A DNA stretch of 64,000 nt from the NCBI RefSeq assembly GCF_036320965.1, contig NC_092238.1:55431943-55495942 (forward strand), read 5' to 3'. Below the pieces are notes generated by a model, which saw only the letters and a program-made list of their open reading frames with translations, ran no database searches and was not told the DNA's origin. Position numbers and translations under genes: made by a program. How positions within the stretch are numbered: position 1 is the first letter of the stretch; each line of letters begins with the position of its first letter. The DNA comes from Panulirus ornatus. Taxonomy: Eukaryota; Arthropoda; Malacostraca; Decapoda; Palinuridae. Positions 1-19,631 of the stretch are shown one piece after another.

Positions 1-43
1 TTGATTATCGATTTGGAGAAAGCAGTAACGAAATAGGCTACAA

Positions 44-530
44 ATGTCAGTAAATTGTAAGTTGGACCACCTTATTAAAATCAGCGACTGGACCAAGAAC
101 ACGAACCCGTCCTCTGTGGTAAACCTGTCTAATAAACACCTAGATAAGGATTCCTTGTGCGCATTACGCTATGGATTAAGTTTTGTGTGCTCTAACAGGG
201 AAACAGCTGTGTTCATGTCACAAAGTCTTTTTGTAATTTAGAGAAAAGCAGTGATTTAAGTAATGATGAAATTAATACCTGTAAGGGTTTAGTGTCTGAT
301 AGTTTGTCAAAACCAGTGGAACCTAATTACCCCAAAAGATTTTGAAGAGCGATTAACACCTTAAAAAAAGACAAGGATACACGTATTACTAAAGCAGATA
401 AGGCTAACACTGCTGAGATTTTAGACAAAAGTAACTATCTAAAAAGAATGATCTTCTAAATGATGACACAACATATTCTAAACTTAGAAAAAATCCCTTA
501 GAATCAGCTAATTCTCATTTTAATAAAGAA
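44..530 (+). pseudogene. PLE P1 N-terminal region, broken
   Basis: A 65-codon frame at 44-241 (contains NLSNKHLDKDSLCALRYGLSF) and later out-of-frame pieces up to 530 (ITKADKANTAEIL, then TTYSKLRKNPLESANSHFNKE) sit directly upstream of and collinear with the RT remnant. This is the N-terminal region that precedes the RT fingers in Penelope-like polyproteins. It is the only place in the window where this part of the PLE is present; the other copies are 5' truncated or run out before it. Several frame changes separate the pieces. Confidence 0.6.
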
Positions 531-1271
531 ATGAAATCTTTGTTGAAAGGTAATTGTTTTCTTATCAAAAGTTTGTCATCTTTGTCCCCTTCATTGCCAT
601 ATATGTACGGACTTATCAAAACACATAAACAGAATTTTCCAGCAAGACCTATAGTGAGTCCAGTAGGCTCCATCATATATAAACTGTCAAAAAGGTTAGT
701 TTCTTTATTAAGCCCTTTAGTGGGTAAGGTATCAAATTCTAATATAATGAACAATGTAGATGTAGTCAACAAGCTCAACAATATCAATGGTAATTTCGAT
801 TTCAAACTAGCTAGCTTTGATTTTTCCTCACTTTTCACTAAAGTTCCAGTTGATAACCTTTTAGAATATCTATTTGATGAATTGGATGATATCCATTTAC
901 CTGTTTCAAAGTCTGTTTTCACTGTATTGAAAAACTTGTGCATAAAAGGCTGTGTATTTCAATTCAATGGAGATTATCATGCTCAAAATTTTAGTATGGC
1001 AATGGGATGCCCTCCTTCACCTATACTAAGTAATCTTTATGTGGTATTTATTGAAACAAAATTCCTAAAGGATATCTTACCTTCAAATGCAATTTCGTTT
1101 AGGTATGTAGATGATGTTCTTTGTGTTTGGCCAACAAATGAAAATCTACAAATATTTTTCCCATTACTTAACAATTTAGTACTTTTCATCAAATACACTG
1201 TAGAAAATGAAAATAATGGTATGTTACCAGATTTAGATTCCACGATCCATTGGCAAGGAAACAAGTTTTAG
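531..1271 (+). pseudogene. PLE P1 reverse transcriptase domain (246-codon remnant)
   Basis: Penelope-type reverse transcriptase, which would copy element RNA into DNA at a nicked target. Visible motifs: LPYMYGLIKTHK near residues 22-33, motif A FDFSSLFTKVP with catalytic Asp at about 97, motif B AMGCPPSPILSNL at about 157-169 (other copies read GNPLSP), and the catalytic box FRYVDDVLCVWP at 190-201. The frame is closed by a TAG at 1269-1271 inside the conserved stretch following HWQGNKF; downstream sequence continues in the same family order after the stop. Compared with the intact copy P5, this one is about 15-20 percent diverged by eye. No start codon is assured; the frame is an internal piece of a longer polyprotein. 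Confidence 0.88.
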
Positions 1272-2009
1272 TTTAGCATATACAGAAAACCCACCAATGT
1301 ATGCTCATATATCCATAATTTCTCACCTACACATGAAAGAGTTAAATTATCATCATTTCAATCTATGTCCCTTAGGACATTACGTATTTGCAGTCCAGAG
1401 TTTATTGATGATGAGTTTGAGAAGATATATTATATTGGATCTAAGTTAAAGTACTCTAGATCTTTCATTGATAAATCCCTTAAGTTAGTAAAGTAATCAT
1501 TTTATACAGTTGAGCCACAACCTTACAATGACACGAAGAATCTTTTAGTTCTCCCTTTTAATAATAATTGCACTTTACTTCCCATGTTGCTTAAATCCTT
1601 TAATTTAAATGTTGTCTTTAGCAACAATATTACTATAAAGAATATCTTAATCGGGAAATGACCAAAAAATTCTCTTGGATGCATCTATAAAGACCCTTGT
1701 GGATATTGTGATAAATTTCATTTTGGTCAGACTGGTAAGGATCTTTCTGTTAGACTTAAGCAACATATATATAGTATAAGACCGGGACAAGAATCAAATA
1801 CCTTGCTTAATCACGTTACAAACTATGATCATTGTATTGACTGGATTAATGCCATCTTACTTATTAACTCTAACTCTATTACCAAGAGAAATATCATTGA
1901 ATCTCTCATTATCAAACACACAAAGAATTATAATCTCAATTTTAGTAATAGTCTATACAAATTAGATAACTTTATTGTTGATGAAATTTGTAAAATGATA
2001 AGTTTATGA
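1272..2009 (+). pseudogene. PLE P1 RT C-terminus and GIY-YIG endonuclease, broken
   Basis: Continues the P1 polyprotein after the stop at 1269. SIYRKPTNVCSYIH (post-motif C region), then the GIY-YIG nuclease domain: CIYKDPCGYCDKFHFGQTGK, SVRLKQH with the catalytic-type Arg, NHVTNYDHCIDW, and RNIIES with the metal-binding-type Glu. The last 68 codons (1803-2009) are open and end at TGA 2007-2009. Nonsense codons near 1495 and 1660 break the rest. In Penelope elements this domain nicks the target DNA; here it cannot be made as one protein. Confidence 0.85.
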
Positions 2010-2106
2010 ACGCTCGTTGTATGTTTCGGATGATCACATGTTTACTAAATGGCTTCCTAGCTTCATCTCGTCGATGTATATCTATTGACTTTTATTCTCG
2101 CTTGTC

Positions 2107-2145
2107 TCCCCTGATGATGTGATTATTACACCAAAGTGCACTAGA
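2107..2145 (+). ncRNA. Hammerhead-ribozyme-like motif of PLE P1 (mutated)
   Basis: CTGATGA at 2111-2117 is preceded by TCCC and followed by a GTG/CAC helix, but the box reads CAAA instead of GAAA (2132-2135), and the 3' helix strand GGGA is lost. Recognised only by alignment to the better copies (52695-52735, 39390-39430). Expected to be inactive. Confidence 0.35.
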
Positions 2146-2185
2146 AAACTTCTAGCGTTTCATTTTCCCCGTGGACTCGTAGGAG

Positions 2186-4764
<2,579 letters not shown>

Positions 4765-4827
<63 letters not shown>
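4765..4827. repeat. (TA)n microsatellite, about 63 bp
   Basis: Pure TA between the truncated 5' end of R1 and the 3' tail of R2. It is most simply read as the tail of R2 inserted at, or primed from, TA. Confidence 0.97.
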
Positions 4828-4829
<2 letters not shown>

Positions 4830-4848
4830 ATTGTTTTTTTTTTATTAT

Positions 4849-4886
4849 ACTTTGTCGCTGTCTCCCGCGTTTGCGAGGTAGCGCAA
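4849..4886 (-). other. Conserved 3'-terminal stem-loop of the LINE (R2 copy)
   Basis: On the minus strand: CGCT (4883-4880), CTCGC (4877-4873), loop AAAC, GCGGG (4868-4864), AGCG (4859-4856), with TTG/CAA able to extend the base. The inner stem is kept in nearly all copies while the four-base loop varies. Its position just before the tail is where non-LTR reverse transcriptases are known to bind their RNA; the function here is inferred. Confidence 0.6.
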
Positions 4887-5031
4887 GGAAACAGACGAAA
4901 GAAATATCCCAACCCCGCCCCATACACATGTATATACATACGTCCACATACGCAAATATACATACCTACACAGCTTTCCATGGTTTACCCCAGACGCTTC
5001 ACATGCCTTGATTCAATCCACTGACAGCACG

Positions 5032-7557
5032 TCAACCCCGGTATACCACATCGCTCCAATTCACTCTATTCCTTGCCCTCCTTTCACCCTCCTGTATGTT
5101 CAGGCCCCGATCACACAAAATCTTTTTCACTCCATCTTTCCACCTCCAATTTGGTCTCCCTCTTCTCCTCGTTCCCTCCACCTCCGACACATATATCCTC
5201 TTGGTCAATCTTTCCTCACTCATTCTCTCCATGTGCCCAAACCACTTCAAAACACCCTCTTCTGCTCTCTCAACCACGCTCTTTTTATTTCCACACATCT
5301 CTCTTACCCTTACGTTACTCACTCGATCAAACCACCTCACACCACACATTGTCCTCAAACATCTCATTTCCAGCACCTCCTTCCTCCTGCGCACAACTCT
5401 ATCCATAGCCCACGCCTCGCAACCATACAACATTGTTGGAACCACTATTCCTTCAAACATACCCATTTTTGCTTTCCGATATAATGTTCTCGACTTCCAC
5501 ACATTCTTCAAGGCCCCCAAAATTTTCGCCCCCTCCCCCACCCTATGATCCACTTCCGCTTCCATGGTTCCATCCGCTGCCAGATCCACTCCCAGATATC
5601 TAAAACACTTCACTTCCTCCAGTTTTTCTCCATTTAAACTCACCTCCCTATTGACTTGACCCTCAACCCTACTGTACCTAATAACCTTGCTCTTATTCAC
5701 ATTTACTCTTAACTTTCTTCTTCCACACACTTTACCAAACTCAGTCACCAGCTTCTGCAGTTTCTCACATGAATCAGCCACCAGCGCTGTATCATCAGCG
5801 AACAACAACTGAATCACATCCCAAGCTCTCTCATCCCCAACAGACCTCATACTTGCCCCTTTTTCCAAAACTCTTGCATTTACCTCCCTAACAACCCCAT
5901 CCATAAACAAATTAAACAACCATGGAGACATCACATACCCCTGCCGCAAACCTACATTCACTGAGAACCAATCACTTTCCTCTCTTCCTACACGTACACA
6001 TGCCTTACATCCTCGATAAAAACTTTTCACTGCTTCTAACAACTTTCCTCCCACACCATATATTCTTAGTACCTTCCACAGAGCATCTCTATCAACTCTA
6101 TCATATGCCTTTTCCAGATCCATAAATGCTACATACAAATCCATTTGCTTTTCTAAGTATTTCTCACATACATTCTTCAAAGCAAACACCTGATCCACAC
6201 ATCCTCTACCACTTCTGAAACCACACTGCTCTTCCCCAGTCTGATGCTCTGTACATGCCTTCACCCTCTCAATCAATATCCTCCCATATAATTTACCATG
6301 AATACTCAACAAACTTATACCTCTGTAATTTGAGCACTCACTCTTATCCCCTTTGCCTTTGTACAATGGCACTATGCACGCATTCCGCCAATCCTCAGGC
6401 ACCTCACCATGAGTCATACATACATTAAATAACCTTACCAACCAGTCAACAATACAGTCACCCCCTTTTTTAATAGATTCCACGGCAATACCATCCAAAC
6501 CTGCTGCCTTGCCGGCTTTCATCTTCCGCAAAGCTTTCACTACCTCTTCTCTGTTTACCAAATCATTTTCCCTAACCCTCTCACTTTGCACACCACCTCG
6601 ACCAAAACACCCTATATCTGCCACTCTATCATCAAACACATTCAACAAACCTTCAAAATACTCACTCCATCTCCTTCTCACATCACCACTACTTGTTATC
6701 ACCTCCCCATTTGCGCCCTTCACTGAAGTTCCCATTTGCTCCCTTGTCTTACGCACTTTATTTACCTCCTTCCAGAACATCTTTTTATTCTCCCTAAAAT
6801 TTAATGATACTCTCTCACCCCAACTCTCATTTGCCCTTTTTTTCACCTCTTGCACCTTTCTCTTGACCTCCTGTCTCTTTCTTTTATACATCTCCCACTC
6901 AATTGCATTTTTTCCCTGCAAAAATCGTCCAAATGCCTCTCTTTTCTCTTTCACTAATACTCTTGCTTCTTCATCCCACCACTCACTACCCTTTCTAATC
7001 AACCCACCTCCCACTCTTCTCATTCCACAAGCATCTTTTGCGCAATCCATCACTGCTTCCCTAAATACATCCCATTCCTCCCCCACTCCCCTTACTTCCA
7101 TTGTTCTCACCTTTTTCCATTCTGTACTCAGTCTCTCCTGGTACTTCCTAACACAGGTCTCCTTCCCAAGCTCACTTACTCTCACCACCCTCTTCACCCC
7201 AACATTCACTCTTCTTTTCTGAAAACCCATACAAATCTTCACCTTAGCCTCCACAAGATAATGATCAGACATCCCTCCAGTTGCGCCTCTCAGCACATTA
7301 ACATCCAAAAGTCTCTCTTTCGCACGCCTGTCAATTAACACGTAATCCAATAACGCTCTCTGGCCATCTCTCCTACCTACATAAGTATACTTATGTATAT
7401 CTCGCTTTTTAAACCATGTATTCCCAATCATCAGTCCTTTTTCAGCACATAAATCTACAAGCTCTTCACCATTTCCATTTACAACACTGAACACCCCATG
7501 TATACCAATTATTCCCTCAACTGCCACATTACTCACCTTTGCATTCAAATCACCCAT
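5032..7557 (-). CDS. LINE R2 endonuclease (partial)-reverse transcriptase polyprotein, 841 codons
   Basis: Open frame coding for the C-terminal half of an APE-type endonuclease and a full non-LTR reverse transcriptase; acts on element RNA at a nicked chromosomal target. GDLNA at residues 2-6 and SDH at 97-99 are endonuclease catalytic motifs. [11 protein letters not shown] ending at 356, FRSGRG 447-452, [11 protein letters not shown] from 478 (catalytic Asp 480), [13 protein letters not shown] 536-548 (most copies have Cys for this Tyr), FADD 586-589, YLGVDL 654-659. C-terminal region: YGCEAW 711-716, WFGHMERM 772-779, RGRPNWRW, stop at 5032. The Met at 7557 is internal: the same frame stays open to the TA junction at 7616 ([17 protein letters not shown]), so the natural start and the first endonuclease motifs (LNV, SETKL) are lost. 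No RNase H or zinc finger seen. RTE-like assignment is by C-terminal resemblance from memory. Confidence 0.9.
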   Translation of the reverse strand: MGDLNAKVSNVAVEGIIGIHGVFSVVNGNGEELVDLCAEKGLMIGNTWFKKRDIHKYTYVGRRDGQRALLDYVLIDRRAKERLLDVNVLRGATGGMSDHYLVEAKVKICMGFQKRRVNVGVKRVVRVSELGKETCVRKYQERLSTEWKKVRTMEVRGVGEEWDVFREAVMDCAKDACGMRRVGGGLIRKGSEWWDEEARVLVKEKREAFGRFLQGKNAIEWEMYKRKRQEVKRKVQEVKKRANESWGERVSLNFRENKKMFWKEVNKVRKTREQMGTSVKGANGEVITSSGDVRRRWSEYFEGLLNVFDDRVADIGCFGRGGVQSERVRENDLVNREEVVKALRKMKAGKAAGLDGIAVESIKKGGDCIVDWLVRLFNVCMTHGEVPEDWRNACIVPLYKGKGDKSECSNYRGISLLSIHGKLYGRILIERVKACTEHQTGEEQCGFRSGRGCVDQVFALKNVCEKYLEKQMDLYVAFMDLEKAYDRVDRDALWKVLRIYGVGGKLLEAVKSFYRGCKACVRVGREESDWFSVNVGLRQGYVMSPWLFNLFMDGVVREVNARVLEKGASMRSVGDERAWDVIQLLFADDTALVADSCEKLQKLVTEFGKVCGRRKLRVNVNKSKVIRYSRVEGQVNREVSLNGEKLEEVKCFRYLGVDLAADGTMEAEVDHRVGEGAKILGALKNVWKSRTLYRKAKMGMFEGIVVPTMLYGCEAWAMDRVVRRRKEVLEMRCLRTMCGVRWFDRVSNVRVREMCGNKKSVVERAEEGVLKWFGHMERMSEERLTKRIYVSEVEGTRRRGRPNWRWKDGVKKILCDRGLNIQEGERRARNRVNWSDVVYRG

Positions 7558-7612
7558 CGCTATAACCCGGTCTCGTGCATCAAAACCACTAACACACTCA
7601 TTGAGCTGCTCC

Positions 7613-10704
<3,092 letters not shown>

Positions 10705-12126
10705 AACGAAGCTCAAGGGTAAAGGGGAAGAGTGGTTTGGGAATGTCTTGGGAGTAAAGTCAGGGGTTAGTGAGAGGACAAGAGCAAGGGAAGGAATAGC
10801 AGTACTCCTGAAACAGGAGTTGTGGGAGTATGTGATAGAATGTAAGAAAGTAAATTCTCGATTAATATGGGTAAAACTGAAAGTTGATTGAGAGAGATGG
10901 GTGATTATTGGTGCATATGCACCTGGGCATGAGAAGAAAGATCATGAGAGGCAAGTGTTTTGGGAGCAGCTGAATGAGTGTGTTAGTGGTTTTGATGCAC
11001 GAGACCGGGTTATAGTGATGGGTGATTTGAATACAAAGGTGAGTAATGTGGCAGTTGAGGGAATAATTGGTATACATGGGTGTTCAGTGTTGTAAATGGA
11101 AATGGTGAAGAGCTTGTAGATGTATGTGCTGAAAAAGGACTGATGATTGGGAATACCTGGTTTAAAAAGCGAGATATACATAAGTATACTTATGTAAGTA
11201 GGAGAGATGGCCAGAGAGCGTTATTGGATTACGTTTAATTGACAGGCGCGCGAAAGAGAGACTTTTGGATGTTAATGTGCTGAGAGGTGCAACTGGAGGG
11301 ATGTCTGATCATTATCTTGTGGAGGCTAAGGTGAAGATTTGTATAGGTTTTCAGAAAAGAAGAGTGAATGTTGGGGTGAAGAGGGCTGGTGAGAGTAAGT
11401 GAGCTTGGGAAGGAGACTTGTGTGAGGAAGTACCAGGAGAGACAGAGTACAGAATGGAAAAAGGTGAAAACAATGGAAATAAGGGGAGTGGGGGAGGAAT
11501 GGGATGTATTTAGGGAATCAGTGATGGATTGCGCAAAAGATGCTTGTGGCATGAGAAGAGTGGGGGGTGTGTTGATTAGAAAGGGTAGTGAGTGGTGGGA
11601 TGAAGAAGTAAGAGTATTAGTGAAAGAGAAGAGAGAGGCATTTGGACGATTTTTGCAGGGAAAAAATGCAATTGAGTGGGAGATGTATAAATGAAAGATA
11701 CAGGAGGTCAAGAGAAAGGTGCAAGAGGTGAAAAAAAGGGCAAATGAGAGTTGGGGTGAGAGAGTATTATTAAATTCTAGGGAGAATAAAAAGATGTTCT
11801 GGAAGGAGGTAAATAAAGTGCGTAAGACAAGGGAGCAAATGGGAACTTCAGTGAAGGGCGCAAATGGTGAGGTGATAACAAGTAGTGGTGATGTGAGAAG
11901 GAGATGGAGTGAGTATTTTGAAGGTTTGTTGAATGTGTTTGATGATAGAATGGCAGATATAGGGTGTTTTGGTCGAGGTGGTGTGCAAAGTGAGAGGGTT
12001 AGGGAAAATGATTTGTTAAACAGAGAGAAGGCAGTAAAAGCTTTGCGGAAGATGAAAGCCGGCAAGGCAGCAGGTTTGGATGGTAGTGCAGTGGAATTTA
12101 TTAAAAAAGGGGGTGACTGTATTGTT
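10705..12126 (+). pseudogene. LINE segment R4 (endonuclease to RT fingers), inverted mosaic piece
   Basis: Plus-strand stretch beginning inside the endonuclease (TKLKGKGEEWFGN) and ending in the RT fingers ([10 protein letters not shown]), with no 5' leader and no 3' end. Fragments: 10901-11095 (IIGAYAPGHEKKDHE, GDLNTKVSN), 11389-11694, 11719-12126 ([12 protein letters not shown]). Frameshifts near 11095 and 11235 and a stop at 11692. It is bounded by minus-strand LINE sequence on both sides; each join shares three bases (AAC, GAC) with both partners. Confidence 0.85.
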
Positions 12127-13899
<1,773 letters not shown>

Positions 13900-15040
13900 G
13901 ATCAGGTGTTTCCTTTGAAGAATGTATGTGAGAAATACTTAGAAAATCATTTTGATTTGTATGTAGCATTTATGGATCTGGATAATTCACATGATAGAGT
14001 TGATAAAGATGCTCTGTGGAAGGTTTTAAGAATATATGGTGTTAGAGGCAAGTTGTTAGAAGCAGTGAAAAGTTTTTATCGAGGATGTAATGCATGTATA
14101 CGTGCAGGAAGAGAGGAAAGTGATTGTTTCTCAGTGAATATAGGTTTGCGGCAGGGGTGTGTGATGTCTCCGTGGTTGTTTAATTTGTGTATGGATGGGG
14201 TTGTTAGGGAGGTGAACGCAAGGGTTTTGGAAAGAGAGGCAAGTATGCAGTCTGTTGTCGATGAGAGAGCTTGGGAAGTGAGTCAGTTGTTGTTCGCTCA
14301 TGATACAGCGCTAGTTGCTGATTCATGTAAGAAACTGCAGAAGCTGGTGACTGAGTTTGGTAATGTGAGTGAAAGAAGAAATTAACATTAAATGTGAATA
14401 AGAGCAAGGTTATTAGGTACAGTAGGGTTGAGGGTCAAGTCAATTGGGAGATAAGTTTAAATGGAGAAAAACTGGAGGAAGTAAAGTGTTTTAGATATCT
14501 GGGAGTGGATCTGGCAGCGGATGGAACCATGGAAGCGGAGGTGAATCATAGGGTGGGGGATGGGGCGACAATTCTGGGAGCCTTTAAGAATTTTTGGAAT
14601 TCGAGAACATTATCTCGGAAAGCAAAAATGGGTATGTTTGAAGGAATAGTGGTTCCAACAATGTTGTATGGTTGCGAGGTGTGGGCTATGGATAGAGTTG
14701 TGCGCAGGAGGGTAGGATGTGCTGGAAATGAGATGTTTGAGGAAAATATGTGGTGTGAGGTGGTTTTGATCGAGTAAGTAATGTAAGGGTAAGAGAGATG
14801 TGTGGAAAAAAGAAAGAGTGTGGTTGAGAGAGCAGAAGAGTGTTATGAAATGGTTTGGGCACATGGAGAGAATGAGTGAGGAAAGATTGACCAAGAAGAT
14901 ATATGTGTCAGAGGTGGAGGGAACGAGTAGAAGTGGGAGACCAAATTGGAGGTGGAAAGATGGAGTGAAAATGATTTTGAGTGATCGGGGCCTGAACATG
15001 CAGGAGGGTGAAATAGGAATAGAGTGTATTGGAACGATGT
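13900..15040 (+). pseudogene. LINE R6 RT palm and C-terminal remnant
   Basis: 168 codons to 14385 (AFMDLDNSHDRV with altered residues after the catalytic Asp, [27 protein letters not shown]: the FADD box reads FAHD, so one catalytic Asp is His). Then a frameshift at about 14385, 127 codons at 14394-14777 ([18 protein letters not shown]), another at about 14777, and the GHMERM to RSGRPNWRW stretch at 14800-15000. Inactive on both counts: broken frame and catalytic substitution. Confidence 0.85.
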
Positions 15041-15501
15041 GGTATACCGGGTCGAATTGCTGTCTATGGCTTGAACCAGGGCATGTGAAGCGTCATGGAA
15101 AGTTGTGTGGGGCCTGGATGTGGAAAGGGAGCTGTGGTTTCGGTGCATTATTACATGACAGCTAGAGGCTAAATGTGAACGAATGGGGCCTTTGGTGTCT
15201 TTTCGTAGCGCTACTTCGCACACATGAGGGGGGAGGGGGCTGTTATTCCATGTGTGGCGAGGTGGCGATTGGAACAAATAAAGGCAGACAGTATGAATTA
15301 TGTACATGTGTATATATGTATATGTCTGTGTGTGTATACATATATGTGTACATGAGATGTATAGGTATGTATATTTGCGTGTGTGGACGTGTGTGTATAT
15401 ATACATGTGTATGTTGGCGGGTTCGGCCATTTTTCGTCTGTTTCGTTGCGCTACCTCGCTAACGCGGGAGACAGCGACAAAGCAAAATAAATAAATAGAT
15501 A
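13900..15501 (+). mobile_element. LINE copy R6, 5' truncated, long 3' UTR form
   Basis: Plus-strand copy beginning in the RT palm ([13 protein letters not shown]) and running through the C-terminal region to a complete 460-bp 3' UTR (about 15040-15480), the stem-loop at 15449-15476 (loop TAAC) and an AAATA-type tail at 15480-15501. Confidence 0.9.
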
Positions 15502-15511
15502 AATATATATA

Positions 15512-15569
<58 letters not shown>
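15502..15569. repeat. (TA)n microsatellite shared by two LINE tails
   Basis: TA with ATCTATAT and ATAG interruptions. R6 (plus) and R7 (minus) meet here tail to tail, so one TA tract serves as the 3' tail of both. Confidence 0.95.

Positions 15570-18160
<2,591 letters not shown>

Positions 18161-18243
<83 letters not shown>
18161..18243. repeat. (TA)n microsatellite, about 83 bp
   Basis: Pure TA joining the A-rich tail of S1 to the head of S2; the two SINE-like copies are thus in direct order with a TA spacer. Confidence 0.97.
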
Positions 18244-18246
<3 letters not shown>

Positions 18247-18376
18247 CCCTGGGGATAGGGGATTAAGAATACTTCCCACGTATTCCCTGCGTGTCGTAGA
18301 AGGCGACTAAAAGGGGAGGGAGTGGGGGGCTGTAAATCCTTCCCTCTCGTTTTTTCTTTTTTATTTTCCAAAAGAA

Positions 18377-18430
18377 GGAACAGAGGGGGCCAGGTGAGGA
18401 TATTCCAAAAAAGGCCCAGTCCTCTGTTCC
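18377..18430 (+). other. Internal hairpin of the SINE-like repeat
   Basis: GGAACAGAGG (18377-18386) pairs perfectly with CCTCTGTTCC (18421-18430), and inside it GGGCC (18387-18391) pairs with GGCCC (18413-18417). The arms are kept in S3, S4 and S6. Likely an RNA structure; role unknown. Confidence 0.6.
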
Positions 18431-18433
18431 TAA

Positions 18434-18461
18434 CGCTACCTCGCTAACGCGGGAAATGGCG
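18434..18461 (+). other. 3' stem-loop shared by SINE-like repeat and LINE (S2 copy)
   Basis: CGCT, CTCGC, loop TAAC, GCGGG, GGCG. The outer strand is GGCG where the LINE has AGCG; both pair with CGCT (U-G versus U-A). This is the main sequence link between the non-autonomous repeat and the LINE. Confidence 0.6.
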
Positions 18462-18466
18462 AATAG

Positions 18467-18930
<464 letters not shown>

Positions 18931-19018
<88 letters not shown>
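18931..19018. repeat. (TA)n microsatellite, about 88 bp
   Basis: Pure TA between R8 and the inverted LINE leader fragment R9. Confidence 0.97.
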
Positions 19019-19020
<2 letters not shown>

Positions 19021-19153
19021 CCATTTTAGAAAGTTAGAAAATACAAAGAGGGGAGGATTTCTGGCCCCCCGCTCCCGTCCCCTCTAGTCGCTTTCTACGA
19101 CACGCGAGGAATGCGTGGGAAGTATTCTTTCACCCCTATCCCCAGGGATAATA
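19019..19153 (-). mobile_element. LINE 5' leader fragment R9
   Basis: Minus-strand match to the first 135 bp of the LINE leader (ends in TATCCCCAGGGATA read on the plus strand). It contains CTTTCTAAAATGGG, the ATG-forming variant otherwise seen only in R17 (33968-33981), where other copies read AAAAGGGG. Everything 3' of the leader has been replaced by TA. Confidence 0.8.
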
Positions 19154-19233
19154 TACATATATATATACAAATACACACACATACACACACACACACGCAC
19201 ATATAAACACACACACACATACATATATATACG
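19154..19233. repeat. Mixed TA/CA microsatellite
   Basis: ATACATATATATA followed by ACACAC-rich runs. The reverse complement of this block recurs at 33764-33846 in the same position between low-copy sequence and a LINE leader. Confidence 0.85.
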
Positions 19234-19631
19234 TGTGAAAAATGTAAGAAACAATTTAGAAAACTGAAACTTCTAGCTTGAAATGAATTGAAAAAATGAA
19301 TGTCACATAATGGTTCAACCTCTGGCTATGGAAAGGAAATGTTTAATTTATTTACACAAACGTCAATAGTAGTTCTCATCAATTTAACCACTGTATCAAT
19401 AAGCTTCAATGTCTAAGCTACATTTTTTCCAATTTCACTATTTTCTTGTCAAAGCACCATGTATGAAAACTATCACTCCGGTAACACAACTATAAACATT
19501 TACTTCCCCTTTAAAAAAAGTTCTGGGGAAGTCTGTCTCGATACACTGCGGGACACTCTACCACCTGGCGAGGTTTGTGTTGCAATGCTTCTTGATTCAC
19601 AAACGTAGTAGCATCACTGGTGGGCCAAGGT
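19234..19631 (-). repeat. Low-copy sequence U1, inverted paralogue of U2
   Basis: About 400 bp with no TA tract and no match to the three repeat families. Its reverse complement aligns with 33145-33763 (shared landmarks: TTTCAGTTTTCTAAAT, GGTTGAACCATTATGT, CCTCGCCAGGTGGTAGAG). It lacks the 239-bp insert present in U2 (empty site between 19397 and 19398). No convincing open frame on either strand. It may be host sequence or an unrecognised repeat. Confidence 0.7.

Larger units (their letters stand above)
1..2185 (+). mobile_element. Penelope-like element P1 (decayed, left end outside window)
   Basis: Coding remnants run in order N-terminal region, reverse transcriptase, GIY-YIG endonuclease, followed by a 3' untranslated part that ends at a long TA tract at about 2186. 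The same 3' part (Pro-rich stop region, then CCTGATGATGTG, then CCCCGTGGACTC) recurs in six other PLE copies in the window, which fixes the 3' boundary. The coding region carries at least four stops or frameshifts, so it is an old copy. Its hammerhead-like motif (2107-2145) has lost the G of the GAAA box. Whether the true 5' end lies upstream cannot be seen. Confidence 0.9.

Noticed and set aside
18434..18461. tRNA-derived SINE promoter (TAGCGAGGTAGCG on one strand resembles an A box)
   Set aside because: No B box of the GGTTCGANNCC type at a suitable distance; the motif is better explained as one side of the shared stem-loop.
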